A stretch of 64,000 bases of DNA from Saururus chinensis. Lineage: Eukaryota > Streptophyta > Magnoliopsida > Piperales > Saururaceae. Below, one piece after another: positions 10,712-22,552 of this stretch (positions are counted from its first letter, which is position 1; the number at the start of each line of letters is the position of its first letter). The notes under the pieces were generated by a model. That model was not told the DNA's origin. It made no database searches and saw only the letters and a program-made list of their open reading frames with translations. Both the position numbers and the translations under genes were made by a program. The stretch lies in contig CP141150.1 of assembly GCA_035235625.1 (NCBI GenBank), positions 30,086,756 through 30,150,755 on the forward strand. Direction: 5' to 3'.

Positions 10712-11041
10712 GAGTGCACGATGGGGAGATAGGGGAAAGGGAATAGTATGGTACACAGGTACTATGCGAGTAGAGAGGACATTACTTTTGTCAGTGCCCA
10801 TGGTACACCGACCCACTACCCGGACTATTCCCTATCTGCGAGAAGGACGGACACTACTTCTTCTAGTGCCCTTTTAGGAAATTTTTCCCTTAAACGTCTG
10901 AATGTGTGTGGTTGTGTTTAAACTTTCTTTTGGTTGCTTTCTTAAAGTGTAGTTAATACACTTCTGTTGCTTGATGTAAATAGAGTCTTTTGGCTTGACA
11001 AGTATGTTATAAACACTTCTTATGTACAATGTAAATATGAG

Positions 11042-11105
11042 AATGATTTTATATATATATATATATATACTTCTAGTTTACAATATATACTTCTAGTTTA
11101 CAAAA
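11042..11105. repeat. TA microsatellite plus 19-bp direct duplication
   Basis: A short (TA)n tract at 11048-11068 runs into two copies of a segment with the core acttctagtttacaa, just upstream of gag. It looks like slippage in the leader. Confidence 0.7.
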
Positions 11106-11143
11106 ATTTCTTGTGAATTTAAAGTTATTACAATCTGCCCGAA

Positions 11144-12160
11144 ATGTCTTCTGACAAAGAAGTATAATTGTCTGACAATTCTACCCAAGCCGAAAATGCT
11201 GCTCAAGATGTAGTAGTACCTGAAAATCACATGGATAATTTCCTTGACCTGATGATTCAAAGAATGACTCAACATCTACAGACTCAAGGATTCCAACCCA
11301 GCCCTAATCATTTAAGTAACTCTAGAGAACTAACTAAAAATAGTCATAGTGAGAAGGATAATTTGCTTGAGCGTTTTAAGAAAATCACTCCAGAATTTTC
11401 TAGAGTAGATGGACCAGAAGCTGCTGAAAAGTGGACGTTTGAAGTCAAACAAAATTTTAAAGCATTGAAAGTTCCAGAAGATAAGAAAGTGGATGTAGCC
11501 ACTTTTGCTATGACAGGAGAATCGGCTTTTTGGTGGCCATCAGCTGAACAGAATTTCTTTCCAAATAGAGGAAATATCATGTGGGAAGAATTCAGAGAGG
11601 TATTATACAACAAATATTTTCCACCTCATGTTCAGGAAAAGAAGGAGAAAGAATTTTTAGATCTCCAACAAGGGAATATGTCAGTTTTTCAATATGAAAA
11701 TAAATTTGTCCAGTTACAACGCTTCGCTCCTAAAATCTGCTCAACGGAGCTAAAGAGAACCAGAAAATTCGTTAGAGGTTTGCATAATGGGCTTCGTAGT
11801 CGAATAGTAGGATTTCAACCTACTACTTTGGCTAAAGCTATGGAACTAGCTTCACTACTGGAACAAAAATATCAAGAATTCTTAGCAGAGAAAAAGGATC
11901 GTGGACAAGGAAGCCAGATGGAAGATCGGAAGAGAAAATTTACGGCCCCTAATCAGTATAATAATATAAAATTTCAAAGAACCTTTAGACCACCGCCCCA
12001 AAACCAAAAAGAGAGGAAGTTAGAGAAGTGCTCCAAATGCAACCGATTTCATCCATCAGGGATCTATTACCTTGCTGAGAGACAATGCTTCGCATGTGGA
12101 GACCCTAGGCACTAGATCAAGGAATGCCCCAAAAGAAGATCAAAGAAGAGATCAAACCGG
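11144..12160 (+). pseudogene. gag: gag of the chromovirus (stop codon 8; zinc knuckle broken)
   Basis: The gag frame most likely starts at ATG 11144 (MSSDKEV) and meets TAA at codon 8 (11165-11167), then is open from 11168 to 12115. The gag core is visible: FKKITPEFSRVDGPEAAEKW near codons 78-97, followed by a WWPSAEQN block and the retrotransposon-gag helix region with VQEKKEKEFLDLQQGNMSVF. The C-terminus has a basic stretch and a CCHC zinc knuckle that begins CFACGDPRH and is cut by TAG at 12113-12115; the last Cys (in IKECP) lies just after. Function would be capsid/nucleocapsid assembly and RNA binding in the cytoplasm. The two stops make this copy unlikely to give full-length Gag. Confidence 0.85.
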
Positions 12161-12186
12161 AGCAAAAGCCAAAGGCTCAGGGGTGA

Positions 12187-12740
12187 GTGTATGCTATTAC
12201 TACAAAAGAAGCTCAAAATTCAGTAGGAGTTATACAAGGTACACTTCTAATTTTGGATAAAGTTGTTAAAGTTTTAATAGATCCAGGATTGACGCATTCA
12301 TTCATATCCTATGATTTTGCTTTTAAGTACGGATTATCTAGTTATGGAACTAGGATATATCCTAGAAGTGTCAACTTTTTATAGCCCAAAACTTTCTACA
12401 AGAGGTGTCCATGTCCTTAGAAAACCAATAATGGAAGGCTAACTTGATACTCTTAAGTATGACTGACTACGATGTCATATTAGGAATGGATTGGTTAGTA
12501 GATAACGAAGCACTAATAGACTATAAGAAGAAGAATGTCATATTCAATAAACAAGGAGAAGAAAATTTTACTTTTCATGGAAACAGAGACCCTTCAAGAA
12601 TATGCTTCATTTCTGTTGTGAAGGCACAACAATTGATGTTTAAAGGATGCCAAGCATATTTTGCAAGTCTAATTTTGGAGGAGTCATCATCTTCCAAAAT
12701 AGAAGATATTGAAGTTATAAGGGATTTCCCATATATATTT
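12187..12740 (+). pseudogene. Aspartic protease (PR) region, frameshifted
   Basis: Two overlapping frames make up the retropepsin domain. The first (12187-12384) carries the active site as LIDPGLTHSFIS, where plant elements usually have a D-S/P-G-A/S-T triad context. The second (12444 onward) carries the conserved DYDVILGMDWL flap/core motif. A frameshift and a stop lie between 12384 and 12444. The frame then runs to DFPYIF, where a solo LTR enters at 12741; the reading continues at 16022. PR would cleave the Gag-Pol polyprotein. The Leu in DPGL is unusual and may also be a decay mutation. Confidence 0.8.
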
Positions 12741-13392
12741 TGTCACGCCCCGGCTCTGCCCGACCCGAGCAGAAACCCGGTCCAGGGGCTGGTCAAGCGC
12801 ACGGGGGCGACAAGGAGATTGAAAAACGATTTAGCGAAAGACTTATGCCCTAATCAAGGGCGATCTAACAAAATTATGGAGTATACGCACCACTTTGAGC
12901 AAGAGTAAATGAGTAGAATCAAGAGAGTTACTTTAACTCTAAGATAAACTAAAATCTCAAACCCACATATCAGATTAATCCATAGCCCACTCCAGGCTCC
13001 AAAATAAGTCTTAATCAATCTAAATGTATAATGTAGCACAATCCAAAATGAGAACCACACAAATAGGTTCTAACATAGTAGCAAAAACAAAGAAACAAGC
13101 CACATAAGGGGTCTCCAAGTCTACTCCCAAGTCATCTCCGACCTTTCCTCATAGAGAGGATCTTGTCCATCTGCGTGTCACACTACGCAGCCCCAAAGCA
13201 AAAGTACAAGAAAGAGGGGTGAGTTTAACAAACTCAGCAATGGTTTTTAATATAACTATAATCATCATAAACACAACGATATAGTAATATAACAATTCAG
13301 ATCAATGATTGACAAGATATATCATTTTCTGATCACACATACACATCACTAAAACCTGCATCATAGTGTCTAAATCATGTAGTGCAATTCAA

Positions 13393-13563
13393 CATCATAT
13401 AAACCTACATGAGATGTATCTCTAACATACATTTCAGATTATGCATCAACATCATATAAACCTACATGAGATGTATCTCAAACATACATTTCAGATCATT
13501 CATCAACATCATATAAACCTGCATGAGATGTATCTCTAACATACATTTCAGATCATGCATCAA
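13393..13563. repeat. 57-bp tandem repeat, three copies
   Basis: Three consecutive units start with catcatataaacctacatg and differ at only a few bases. They lie inside the solo LTR. Related, more scattered units (gagacacttatcatgcatg wording) occur at the corresponding part of the LTR at 2280-6138 (about 4795-5400). Confidence 0.85.
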
Positions 13564-13619
13564 CATCATATAAAGAATGCCTCCATCAAGGAGTAAACAC
13601 AATCATTGCTGCAAGGCTG

Positions 13620-13890
13620 GACGTGATCCAAATTTCCTAACTGGAAACTTGGGGCATTGCCCGCTCAGGACACAGTCCGAATTCCATAAGAGAAACCAAG
13701 ATGTCAGGGTAGTCAGCCCCTCTGCTCGCCAAGGATAATCTACACGAGAAATCCAAATTCCCCGAAGGGAACTTAGAGCAGGCCTGCTCGCTAAGGACAA
13801 TTCTGGCCAAGAACATCCAAATTTCACGTAGGGAACCTAGAGTAAGGTGTTCGCTAAGGACATCTCTGCGGTGGGGAGAGTCCAAATTCT
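13620..13890. repeat. Degenerate tandem repeat in solo LTR
   Basis: Three to four imperfect units of about 70 bp share the pieces ccaaattt, agggaac and gctcgctaaggaca. They occupy the position of the minisatellite of the related LTR at 2280-6138 but the sequence differs, so this part of the family evolves fast. Confidence 0.6.
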
Positions 13891-14827
13891 CGCATGACTA
13901 TTCTCAATAAGTAAATCACAACCGCAACAAGTATATGACTCGTCCTCATATAATCTCATTTTGACTCGACTCAACCCGGGGAGTGCATATGTTCCACGAA
14001 TGAACTCAAATCAAAACATGTCCCTTCGGACTAATCAAGTTTCCATTAAGCCAACGACCGATTAATCCGGCACACAATTTCACCACATTGCATCCAATCG
14101 ATCAAACTCGGTTAATCTTGATAAAGCCTCAATTGGAAATCCATTTTCATGATGCATGCAACATGGTACATACGTGGGCAAGGCATACATGAATCCTAAT
14201 TCATGATAAGTGCTCTCATCAGCCCCTCATGCATCATTCATAATCATAATACCAAGCCTCATCATAGTCATTAACCCCACATGTGTGTGTATACATGGTA
14301 GAAGCACCTCATTCGATGTATGTCAATATGTTTTGTAATTAACTCGCCATCACACTACACATGCACATTAACATCTAATCATGGATTCCAATGGAAATCA
14401 TAGAAGAAGAACCATTAAAATCATAACTCAAGTCAAAATATAACCACATGCTAAACATATGTAAGCTCATTCACCTCATACTCGAGTCTAGGCATAACAC
14501 TAACATTTACACATCATTTAACCACATCCTATAATGACATAATGACATATCAGTCCATTAGCATGCTGTAACTTTACTGAAAACATGCTTAAACCATAGG
14601 GAATCAACCACTCAAATCTTCAACATAGCAAACTCTAACATTTACATCCAACTACAAGCCATTTCACATAAACTTTAAATATACACCACAAATTCTAAAC
14701 ATCAATAGTATGCTCTTAAAGTAGCTTACTATAGCTCAAAACACTCCACATAAATATAAAAATGATATTTTGGAGTAGATATGTCGAAATAAGCAACATA
14801 CATAAAATGGTCAATTTCTGCAGTGTA

Positions 14828-14929
14828 GCCGTTTGAACGCCCTGCAGGGCCGTTCGATTGGCTAAATAGGAAAATTGCCAAAACTATAGTGTTGCCGTTC
14901 GAACGCCCTGCAGGGCCGTTCTAACGCCA
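14828..14929. repeat. Paired palindromic module (CCTGCAGG core)
   Basis: Two copies of a palindrome (gccgttcgaacgccctgc, then agggccgttc) are separated by about 30 bp of AT-rich DNA. The same pair occurs at 3359-3459 in the related LTR and, more diverged, at 17813-17913 in a different LTR family. Confidence 0.7.
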
Positions 14930-16021
14930 ACAAAGCAGTTTTGACCTTCTTCTTCATTCCAAAATTTCAAACCGAAACTCCATTGATACAACTTAAAATT
15001 TCCATCTAACAACTCAAATGCCATTAAAATTCCATCATATCTTCCAGAAAGCTAATCTACATCATAACAATATAAAACCCTAAGAAATCGGGATAAGAAA
15101 TTACCATTCACTAATCTCACCATTAAAGCTTTAAATCAAGTAAATCCATTCCAAATAAACCATAAAATCGAGATTTTTACCATAGGAAGACTAAAATTTC
15201 GAAGACCATTACCTTATCACTTGATTAGGTTTGGATTTGACAGTCACCCTTCTTGAAAACCTTCCAAAGACATAGAGTTTAAATTAAACTCCATTAAAAT
15301 CAATTTAACATAGAAAACCTTAATGAAAAACTTAGATCTAGGGTTTGTTAAGCATAAAAAATGAATTTTTAGATGTAGGGTTTGGAGTAAAGAAGCAAAT
15401 CAGTAGTTTTGATGTTTAAAATCGAATGAAAACAAAGGGGAAATGATGGATTAAGAACGGATTATGAGAAAATCTAGGATTTAGGCTTGATTAAAGAAAA
15501 CATACCTTAATCTCCTTCTAATTCAGGCCTAATTGGGGAATTAGGCCTTAATCACCCTCTCCTAGCCTATTCCCAAAATCAAAATGGCTCAGCTCTTTCT
15601 ATTTATAGTAGGGCTTAGGGTGTACATAACTAACTAATGGGGTATGAATAGAAATTTGGGCTAAAAATGGGCATTTTCACTATTTGAGCACTAATTAAAC
15701 CTGGGAAAATTATGAAAATTTTTATAAAATCTTGTGTTGATGTCTGGGTTAATTTGGTCCAAAAACCCGAATTTTACCGGTGGGGCCCACAGGGGTCCCG
15801 CTAAACCCAAATTTTCGAAAAATTAGTGAAAATATCAAAAATTCAAATTTGACCCAAAAACACTTAAAACTAATAATTGTAAAGTTGATTTTGATTAAAA
15901 CCATAAGAAACACCATTTATTTTTGAAACCACCAAATAAATCATAAAACGCTTTAACCACACGATAACCAATAAATAATCATTAAAATAAACCAATTTGA
16001 GATCAGGGATCTTACATATTT

Positions 16022-18541
16022 CCTGACGATCTTCCTAGGGTACCACCGAAGAGAGAGATAGACTTTAATATTGATTTATTACCAGCTACAAAACCTATCT
16101 CTAGGGCACCCTATAGAATGGCTCCTGCAGAACTAAAAGAATTAAAGAATCAATTACAGGAATTATTAAATAAAGGATTCATCAGATCGAGTGTCTCACC
16201 TTAGGGAGCTCCAGTCCTTTTTGTTAGGAAAAATGATGGATCTTTGAGACTATGCATAGACTATAGAATGATTAACTTGGTAACTATCAAGAATAAGTAT
16301 CCTTTACCCCAGATAGATGACTTGTTTGACCAATTACAAGAAGCAAAAGTATTCTAAAAAATAGATTTAAGATTTGGATATCACCAGTTGAGAATACAAG
16401 ATGAAGACATTCCAAAAACAACATTTCGTACCAGATATGGACACTATGAATTTTTAGTGATGCCATTTGGATTAATGAATGCTCCTGCAACATTCATGGA
16501 TCTTATGAACCGAATTTTCCAACCTTATTTGGATAAATTCGTGATTGTTTTTGTTGATGACATATTAGTCTATTCTTCCACTCCTGAAGAACATCAAGCA
16601 CACTTACAAATAGTTCTTCAAACCCTAAGAGACCATCAACTATATGTTAAGTTAAGTAAGTGTGAGTTTTGGTTGGAAAGGTTATGTTCTTGGGTCATGT
16701 CATTTCTAATAATGGAATATCAGTAGACCCTACCAAGATCAAAGCAGTCTTGAAGTGGGAAAGACCCAAAACCGTCACAGAAATTAGAAGTTTCTTAGGA
16801 CTTGCTGGTTACTATTGAAGGTTTATCCAAGGTTTCTCAAGAATAGCTTTACCTTTAACAAAGCTAACCAGAAAAGGAGTGAGATTTTTATGGAATGAGG
16901 AATGTGATCGTTTATAATTAAACCCTTTGTAAGTGTACAAGGTAATTGTACTAGGATGAGTATTTAAGGGTTGTCGAACCTCAGGGACGGATGAATAATT
17001 ACTAAATCTAGAGAGGAATTTGTTGGTTTAAAACTAAAACAACTTAAACTTTAATTAAATAAAGGAAAAAAAATCAACTAGTTTAAAAACAAGAGATTAA
17101 TGTGATAGAATTTACTTAGGAAATCGAATCCACTAGAGAACCATAACAATTCCTTAACTTTTAATCTAAATCTAGTGTGAATATGAACAAATATTCTTAG
17201 CTACAAGCTAGAATTACTTTAGAAAGAATCATTAATTAATTTCCATGACATGAACTATCTTCGACAATAGCACGAATCATCTACACTAAATAGCTATAGG
17301 CATGACCCGTCTAATCTTAGTATAACTCATCCAAGTCCTTAATTATCTGAACATTAAAACTATTGTATGACCATCTCATCTAAATCACAGAAATTAGAAT
17401 TGATGTAAATATCAAAACCACATCAATCTATCATCTACAAGACAATAAATCAACATAGATTTAAATAAACATTAAAAGCTCTTCCATTAAAAAGGAAATC
17501 CTTATCATACAATTGTCATAATTCACAACTGCTATCTAAATTAAAAAGAAAAGAAACTGAAACTTATCTATAGCTTCATCAACTCCTAAGTAAAATAAAA
17601 GTTTAGCCTTCCATTGTAGAAGAAAACACTTGAATCTTCATTGAAAGCTTTGGGTTTTTCTCCGTATTCTTCTTCCTTCTTCTCTTCAGAAAATCTACTT
17701 GTTCACCCCTAATTTCGAGCCAATTATGTCTTTATATAGGCATTAGATCCGTAGGAAAGAGTTGTATATGAAAAGGACTCAAAATTGGGTGAAATAATGA
17801 ATCTGCGCGTTATGCCGATCGATCGCCCTGCATGCCCGTTCGAACGCTTGAACTGAATTTTCTTCAAAATCACGTGTACCCGATCGATCGGTAAGTGAGG
17901 CCATTCGAACGCCAATGAAGAATATGCAAAATAAGCCAATTTAATTCAAAACACCATGAAAGCTTTTTCTAACCTAATTAAATTTAATTTCTAATAATTT
18001 AACCTATATTAACACTTAAATGAGACTAGACAGTAAAATAATTAAGGGTAAAATAACATATAAATTATACTTATCAGAATGTGAGAAGGCGTTTTAGGAG
18101 TTGAAACAAAAATTAACCACCACCCCAGTTTTATCCTTACCAAATGGTAGTGGAGGGTTTGTAATTTATAGTGATGCTTCACGAATGGGTCTTGGATGTG
18201 TCTTGATGTAGAATGAGAAGGTAATAGCCTATGCTTCAAGACAATTAAAGAAGCATGAAGGTAATTACCCCATCCATGATCTTGAATTGGCAGCGGTGGT
18301 TTTTGCCTTAAAACTTTGGAGACATTATTTATATGGAGAGAAATTTGAAGTTTTTACAAATCATCAGAGTCTGAAGTATATTTTCTCTCAAAGGGATTTA
18401 AATTTAAGGCAAAGACAGTGGATTGAATACTTGAATGATTATGACTTCTCTATTCAATATCACCCAGGAAAAGCCAATGTAGTGGCCGATGCCTTGAGTA
18501 GGAAGGCTACAGGGATGGTAGCTCAAATGTTGATAAAATAA
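16022..18541 (+). pseudogene. pol: Reverse transcriptase and RNase H of the chromovirus, interrupted
   Basis: The RT region (16022-16904) shows the usual gypsy blocks: [44 protein letters not shown] and the catalytic box as [11 protein letters not shown]. The RNase H region (18082-18541) has [19 protein letters not shown], and ends near [15 protein letters not shown]. Damage: TAG about 16202, TAA 16355, a one-base frameshift near 16678, TGA 16816, TAG 18095, TAG 18209 and TAA 18539. A solo LTR at 16905-18076 splits the region; removal joins the frame precisely. The enzyme would copy element RNA into cDNA in cytoplasmic particles. This copy is inactive. Confidence 0.9.
16905..18076 (-). mobile_element. 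Solo LTR (family TGATAAGTAT) inserted between RT and RNase H
   Basis: The plus-strand ends are TGATCG and TTATCA, flanked by the 5-bp duplication GAATG (16900-16904, 18077-18081). The first seven bases after each duplication overlap the host sequence in a way that can mimic an 8-bp duplication (GAATGTGA), but a TG...CA element with 5 bp is the simpler reading. The LTR is 1172 bp. Its TATA box (CCTATATAAA, minus strand) is at 17731-17740, so it reads on the minus strand. It contains the paired palindromic module at 17813-17913 and no coding region. Confidence 0.85.
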
Positions 18542-20047
18542 TGGAAATTGATGGAAGAAGTAATAGACATAGAACCTCAATTACAATCAGGAAACAAGGA
18601 GGTAATTGTAGCTAATCTGGAAATAAAATCGGAACTGATTGAGCGCATTTTGGAGGCGCAAAAAGAGGATGTAGAGATACAAATCTTCCTAGATAGGCTT
18701 GACTTTAATAGATGTTCTAATGATGGAATAAGATTCAAAGAACGGTTGATAGTCCCTGCAGTACCGGAATTAAAACAAGAACTATTGCATGAAGCTCATA
18801 GGTCTCAATACACTATCCACCCGGGAGGAACAAAAATGTACCAAGATCTCAAAAGAAATTTTTGGTGGAAGGGGATGAAAAGGGACATTAGAGAATTTGT
18901 CTCTAAATGCCTAACTTGTCGGCAAGTTAAAGCAGAATGTCAGAAACCATCAGGTACTCTTCAACCTATTGAAATTCTAGAATGGAAATGGGAGCACATT
19001 TCTATGGATTTTGTTTCAGGCTTACCCAAGACATCAGCGGGTCATGAATCTATTTGGGTCATAGTGGATAGACTTACTAAGAGTGCTCACTTTCTTCCTT
19101 TAAAGAAATCCCAAACATTGAATGTTTTGGTTAGAATGTATATGAAGGAAATTGTGAGTTGGCATGGAGTACCGTTGTCAATCATTTCAGATCAGGATAG
19201 TCGGTTCACTTCGCACTTTTGGCAGAAACTCCAAGAAGAATTAGGTACTAATCTCAGATTTAGTACAACATTCCATCCGCAAATTGATGGTCAGTCTGAA
19301 CGAACTATTCAAACATTAGAAGATATGTTGCGGGCGTGTGCCATAGATTGGAAAGGTAACTGGGATGAACACTTACCATTAATCGAATTCTCTTATAATA
19401 ATAGTTATCATTCCAGTATTGGTATGGCACCATATGAGGCTCTTTATGGACGACCCTATCGATCCCCAACATGTTGGAGGGAAGTTGGGGAAGGAAAATT
19501 AGTAAAATCAGAACTCTTACAACAATGTGTGGATAAGGTAAAGCTTATACGGAATCGATTAGAGACAGCACAGAATCGTCAAAAGAGCTATGCCGATCAA
19601 CGAAGAAAAGACCTTGATTTCTGCATAGGTGATCATGTGCTGCTAAAGGTATCACCAACTCGGGGAGTTATGAGATTTGGTATGAAAGGAAAACTAAGTC
19701 CTCGATTTGTAGGACCATTTGAAATTTTTGATAAAATAGGGCCAGTGGCTTACAAATTAGCATTGCCCCCTCAGCTGGACAAGGTCCATAATGTATTATA
19801 TGTGTCAATGCTTCGCAAATATGTGCAAGATCCTTCTCATGTCTTGGATCAGACAAGGGTCAATCTAGAACCAGATTTGACATTTGAAGAAAAATCGGTC
19901 AGAATTTTGGATCGAAAAGAACAAATCTTGAGGACAAAAAGGATTCCATTAGTCAAAGTGTTATGGCAGCATCATTCTTCGGAGGAAGCCACATGGGAAT
20001 TAGAGAGTGGTATAGTAAAGAAATATCCAGAACTATTTGATGACTAG
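18542..20047 (+). CDS. Integrase with GPY/F motif and chromodomain-like tail
   Basis: The frame is open for about 500 codons and is in the same frame as RNase H, from which it is separated by a single TAA (18539-18541); the first ATG is 18551. An HHCC zinc domain is visible (HEAHRSQYTIHPGG followed by CLTCRQVK), then the DDE core: D in SMDFVSGLP, D in SDQDSRFTSHFWQKL and E in GQSERTIQTLEDM. A GPY/F-type module follows (RFVGPFEIFDKIGPVAYKLA), and the C-terminus (about residues 440-499) resembles a chromodomain with VKVLWQHHSSEEATWELES. The protein would insert cDNA and the chromodomain would bias target choice. In a live element it is part of the Pol polyprotein, so alone it is a remnant, though strikingly undamaged compared with RT and PR. 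Confidence 0.9.
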   Translation, partial: WKLMEEVIDIEPQLQSGNKEVIVANLEIKSELIERILEAQKEDVEIQIFLDRLDFNRCSNDGIRFKERLIVPAVPELKQELLHEAHRSQYTIHPGGTKMYQDLKRNFWWKGMKRDIREFVSKCLTCRQVKAECQKPSGTLQPIEILEWKWEHISMDFVSGLPKTSAGHESIWVIVDRLTKSAHFLPLKKSQTLNVLVRMYMKEIVSWHGVPLSIISDQDSRFTSHFWQKLQEELGTNLRFSTTFHPQIDGQSERTIQTLEDMLRACAIDWKGNWDEHLPLIEFSYNNSYHSSIGMAPYEALYGRPYRSPTCWREVGEGKLVKSELLQQCVDKVKLIRNRLETAQNRQKSYADQRRKDLDFCIGDHVLLKVSPTRGVMRFGMKGKLSPRFVGPFEIFDKIGPVAYKLALPPQLDKVHNVLYVSMLRKYVQDPSHVLDQTRVNLEPDLTFEEKSVRILDRKEQILRTKRIPLVKVLWQHHSSEEATWELESGIVKKYPELFDD

Positions 20048-20077
20048 AAAGTTCAATTTCGAGGATGAAATTTCTGT

Positions 20078-20090
20078 AAGGAGGGAAGAA
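20078..20090 (+). promoter_or_regulatory. Polypurine tract (plus-strand primer)
   Basis: AAGGAGGGAAGAA lies directly before the 3' LTR start at 20091, as expected for the plus-strand priming site. Confidence 0.85.
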
Positions 20091-20158
20091 TGTGATAACC
20101 CAGATTTTCGGTACATTTCTACTAGTATAATTTTAATAAATTAATAGAGCACTATTTT
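20091..20158 (+). repeat. 3' LTR of the chromovirus, segment 1
   Basis: It starts TGTGATAACCCAGATTTTC and matches the first 68 bp of the 5' LTR with few changes. It ends in ATTTT, the duplication made by the next insertion. Confidence 0.9.
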
Positions 20159-22364
20159 TGTAATGTCCCTGATTTTTCTACGATTTTCTTGCTATTTTTC
20201 TGGTCATTTTCGGCGGGAAAATGTGACGCTTCGGCGTATTCATATTTGTGTATTTTTCCCCGTATTTATACCCGTAGAGTCGGGTGTGGGGCTTAGTCGC
20301 AGGCCGCGGGCCTCGCTGCGCGCTTACGGCGCGAATTTTGAAGCTATAACGCGTAACCAGTGAGTTAACGCGCATTAGGGATATGGATGTAAAAATAAAA
20401 AAGGTGAATAGTGAAATCACGGCTTAAAAAGCCATCTCCAGTCAGTTTTTCCAGAAACTTACAAAACCGACATCCAGAAGAAATTTTACGTCCAGTGAGT
20501 TTTTAGAAAACCCGAGCCCATTTCCGGTCGCTCCGTTCTCCCTCCTCCGTCATCGGATTCCGGCAGTTCTTGTCTAGATCTGCTTTGCCTCACTGCCACG
20601 AGTCCGTAGGTACCGGCTATGACCGCCCCCACGGCCTCTTCGCTCTTCTATGAGGTACCAAACCTTTTTCGGGTTTTTTCTCTCCTTTAATCCCGTTTTT
20701 GAACTGTGGGTGTACGATTTTGACGTCGTTTGCGGCCACTCTCAACTAGACTTATGTTTAGTTGGCCGCTAGGAACCCATAGGCGCTGGCTAGAGCTGCT
20801 GCCGTGCTTTCTACGCTCCGTTGTGAGCTGCCAGTCTTTTGGTCGGGTTTTTATCACCATTTTGCATCTCACTGTCCATGAGATTTTTTGGACGCCGGTG
20901 TGTTTCCGGTCGTCGTCCAACCACCGGATGGACTCCATCCAGCCTACCTCGACCTAGTGTTGGTAGGGGGTTGCCGTTTCCGACCCCGTCTCACCCCCAT
21001 GGTCTTGCTCCGCCCGATTAGACGCTTTGGGTGCGTCTCGGGTCGTTGCCATAGGCGAGCTGTGTGCCATTTGGCCATCGTGGCCGCTACCCCGGCTCGG
21101 CAACAGTGAGGGCCAGCCTCACTTGGCCCGATTATACCTCCGCTTGGAGTGGGCCGCTTGTCATTGCCCTATACCGTGCGTGATGTACAGCCGCTTGCAC
21201 TACATGTGTTAGCTGTGGGTGGCAATAGGCGATGTCGCCGCTTTGATTAGCCACTGCTAGGGGCCTTAGCCCTGACAGCCTTTGGTGGGCCTTGGGCCGC
21301 CCCTGTTCAGCCCTCTCCCCCGCCCCTTTGGGCCACGGGTGTATGTAGCCGCGTGTGCATGTGGCCACGCGTGTGTTTCCGGGCTTAGGTGCCGCTTTTG
21401 CGCCGCCTGACCATCGGATGGTTGTGCCATTGAGTGGAGTTGACACATAGCCCTCCACCACTTCTCATCTATCCTCGAGCGTTGCCCCACGCTCTCTGCC
21501 CTTATGTGGGCCTTTGTTGACCGAAATCGTCGCCGTTGGGTGCTGTCCACGGCCGATTTTGATGTTTTGTGGCCGGCCGAGTACGTCTTAGCCATCGGCC
21601 GATCTTCAGTGAGTACACCCTCGACATCTGGTTGCACCGCCATTCTTGTTAGCTTGATTTTTCTCCCGGCCGCCCTAGTGTGCCACCGTGGATCGCGGGT
21701 TTTACCGCATTGATTTCTGACACCTTGTTTGGCTGTGATTGTTTCCAGCACTTCTTAAAATCCTCGGGACAGCAGCTCTCTCAGCTAGGCAACGGTTTTG
21801 ACCGCCAGCTCTGTCATCAACGCCGCCACCGTCGTGTGCTCGCCATCGAACGTCATGATTACGAGGTAGGGGAGCTTTGAACTCGTAATTTCATGATAGC
21901 ATGCTTTGAATGAATAGCAGCATGCTAGGATTGTATGATTCCATGCTTTGGATGTTAAGTAACGATCCGATTGCATGATGTGCATGTAAGCATGATTATA
22001 TTGTAACGACCCGTTTTTCGATTACGCTTAACCCAGGAGGGTTAAGGGTAATTTGATAATTTGAGATTAATGTTAAGGGGTTTTATTAGATGACATACCC
22101 GTAGCTAGGTAGAGCTTGGCATAACGAGCCTAACGATTCGAAGAACGTGCAAAACGGAGGTCGGGACCGAAAGTTACGATCTTGATGAGCATAGAAAATA
22201 GGCAGGACCCACTTGGAAATAGTGTGATTTGCTACTTTAAGTGGGTTTGTATCGAAGGGCTCATCGATACGAGTCCAACGGTACTAAGAACGTGCGAATC
22301 GGAATCCGGGGTAGGGAGATACGCACGTTTGAAGGTTTAAGAATAAAAATAAAATAAAATAGAA

Positions 22365-22550
22365 TGACGCGCGGCGCGCGCCCGCGAAACCGCGCGCGCC
22401 CGCGGTAACGCGGGCGCGGTGTTTCCGCGGCGCGGGCACGAGCCGCGCGTTACCACGGGCGCTGCGCGCGGCTCGGTGGGCGCCGCCGTCTGAAACCAGC
22501 GGCGCCGCCGGTTATGGCGGCGCGGCGCCGCGGTTTCGGCGCGCCGGGGG
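22365..22550 (+). promoter_or_regulatory. CG-dense promoter block with strong hairpins
   Basis: The block consists almost wholly of G and C with many CpG. One perfect 10-bp stem with a GTAA loop is CGCGCCCGCG (22395-22404) against CGCGGGCGCG (22409-22418). Another is GCGCCGCC (22502-22509) against GGCGGCGC (22516-22523). It ends at the TATA box, so it probably forms the proximal U3. Confidence 0.6.
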
Positions 22551-22552
22551 CC

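Larger units (their letters stand above)
12741..16016 (-). mobile_element. Solo LTR (family TGTAAGATCC) inserted in pol
   Basis: The plus-strand ends are TGTCACGCCCCGG at 12741 and GATCTTACA at 16016, with the duplication TATTT on both sides (12736-12740, 16017-16021). Removing the insert joins the pol frame exactly. The LTR reads on the minus strand: its TATA box (CTATAAATAG) is at 15599-15608 and the TGAGTTT/AAACTCA hairpin is at 13216-13240, near its 3' end. The sequence is 3276 bp with no internal coding region, so it is a solo LTR or LTR-only copy. It is a relative of 2280-6138. Confidence 0.9.

Noticed and set aside
16900..18084. 8-bp target duplication (GAATGTGA), which would suggest a hAT element
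   Set aside because: The last three bases can belong to the element (TGATCG start) and to the host (TGAGAAGG). With 5 bp (GAATG) the element has TG...CA ends and a TATA box like an LTR, and the pol frame joins exactly.
20730..21751. Overlapping open frames on both strands in the GC-rich part of the long solo LTR, with counterparts at 30018-30907
   Set aside because: Frames are similar in the two copies (for example the word RRRFRSTK on one strand and VDRNRRRW on the other), but both strands are open at once and the copies are close at the DNA level, so GC-rich composition with few stops explains this. A codon-position test on many copies would be needed to revive it.
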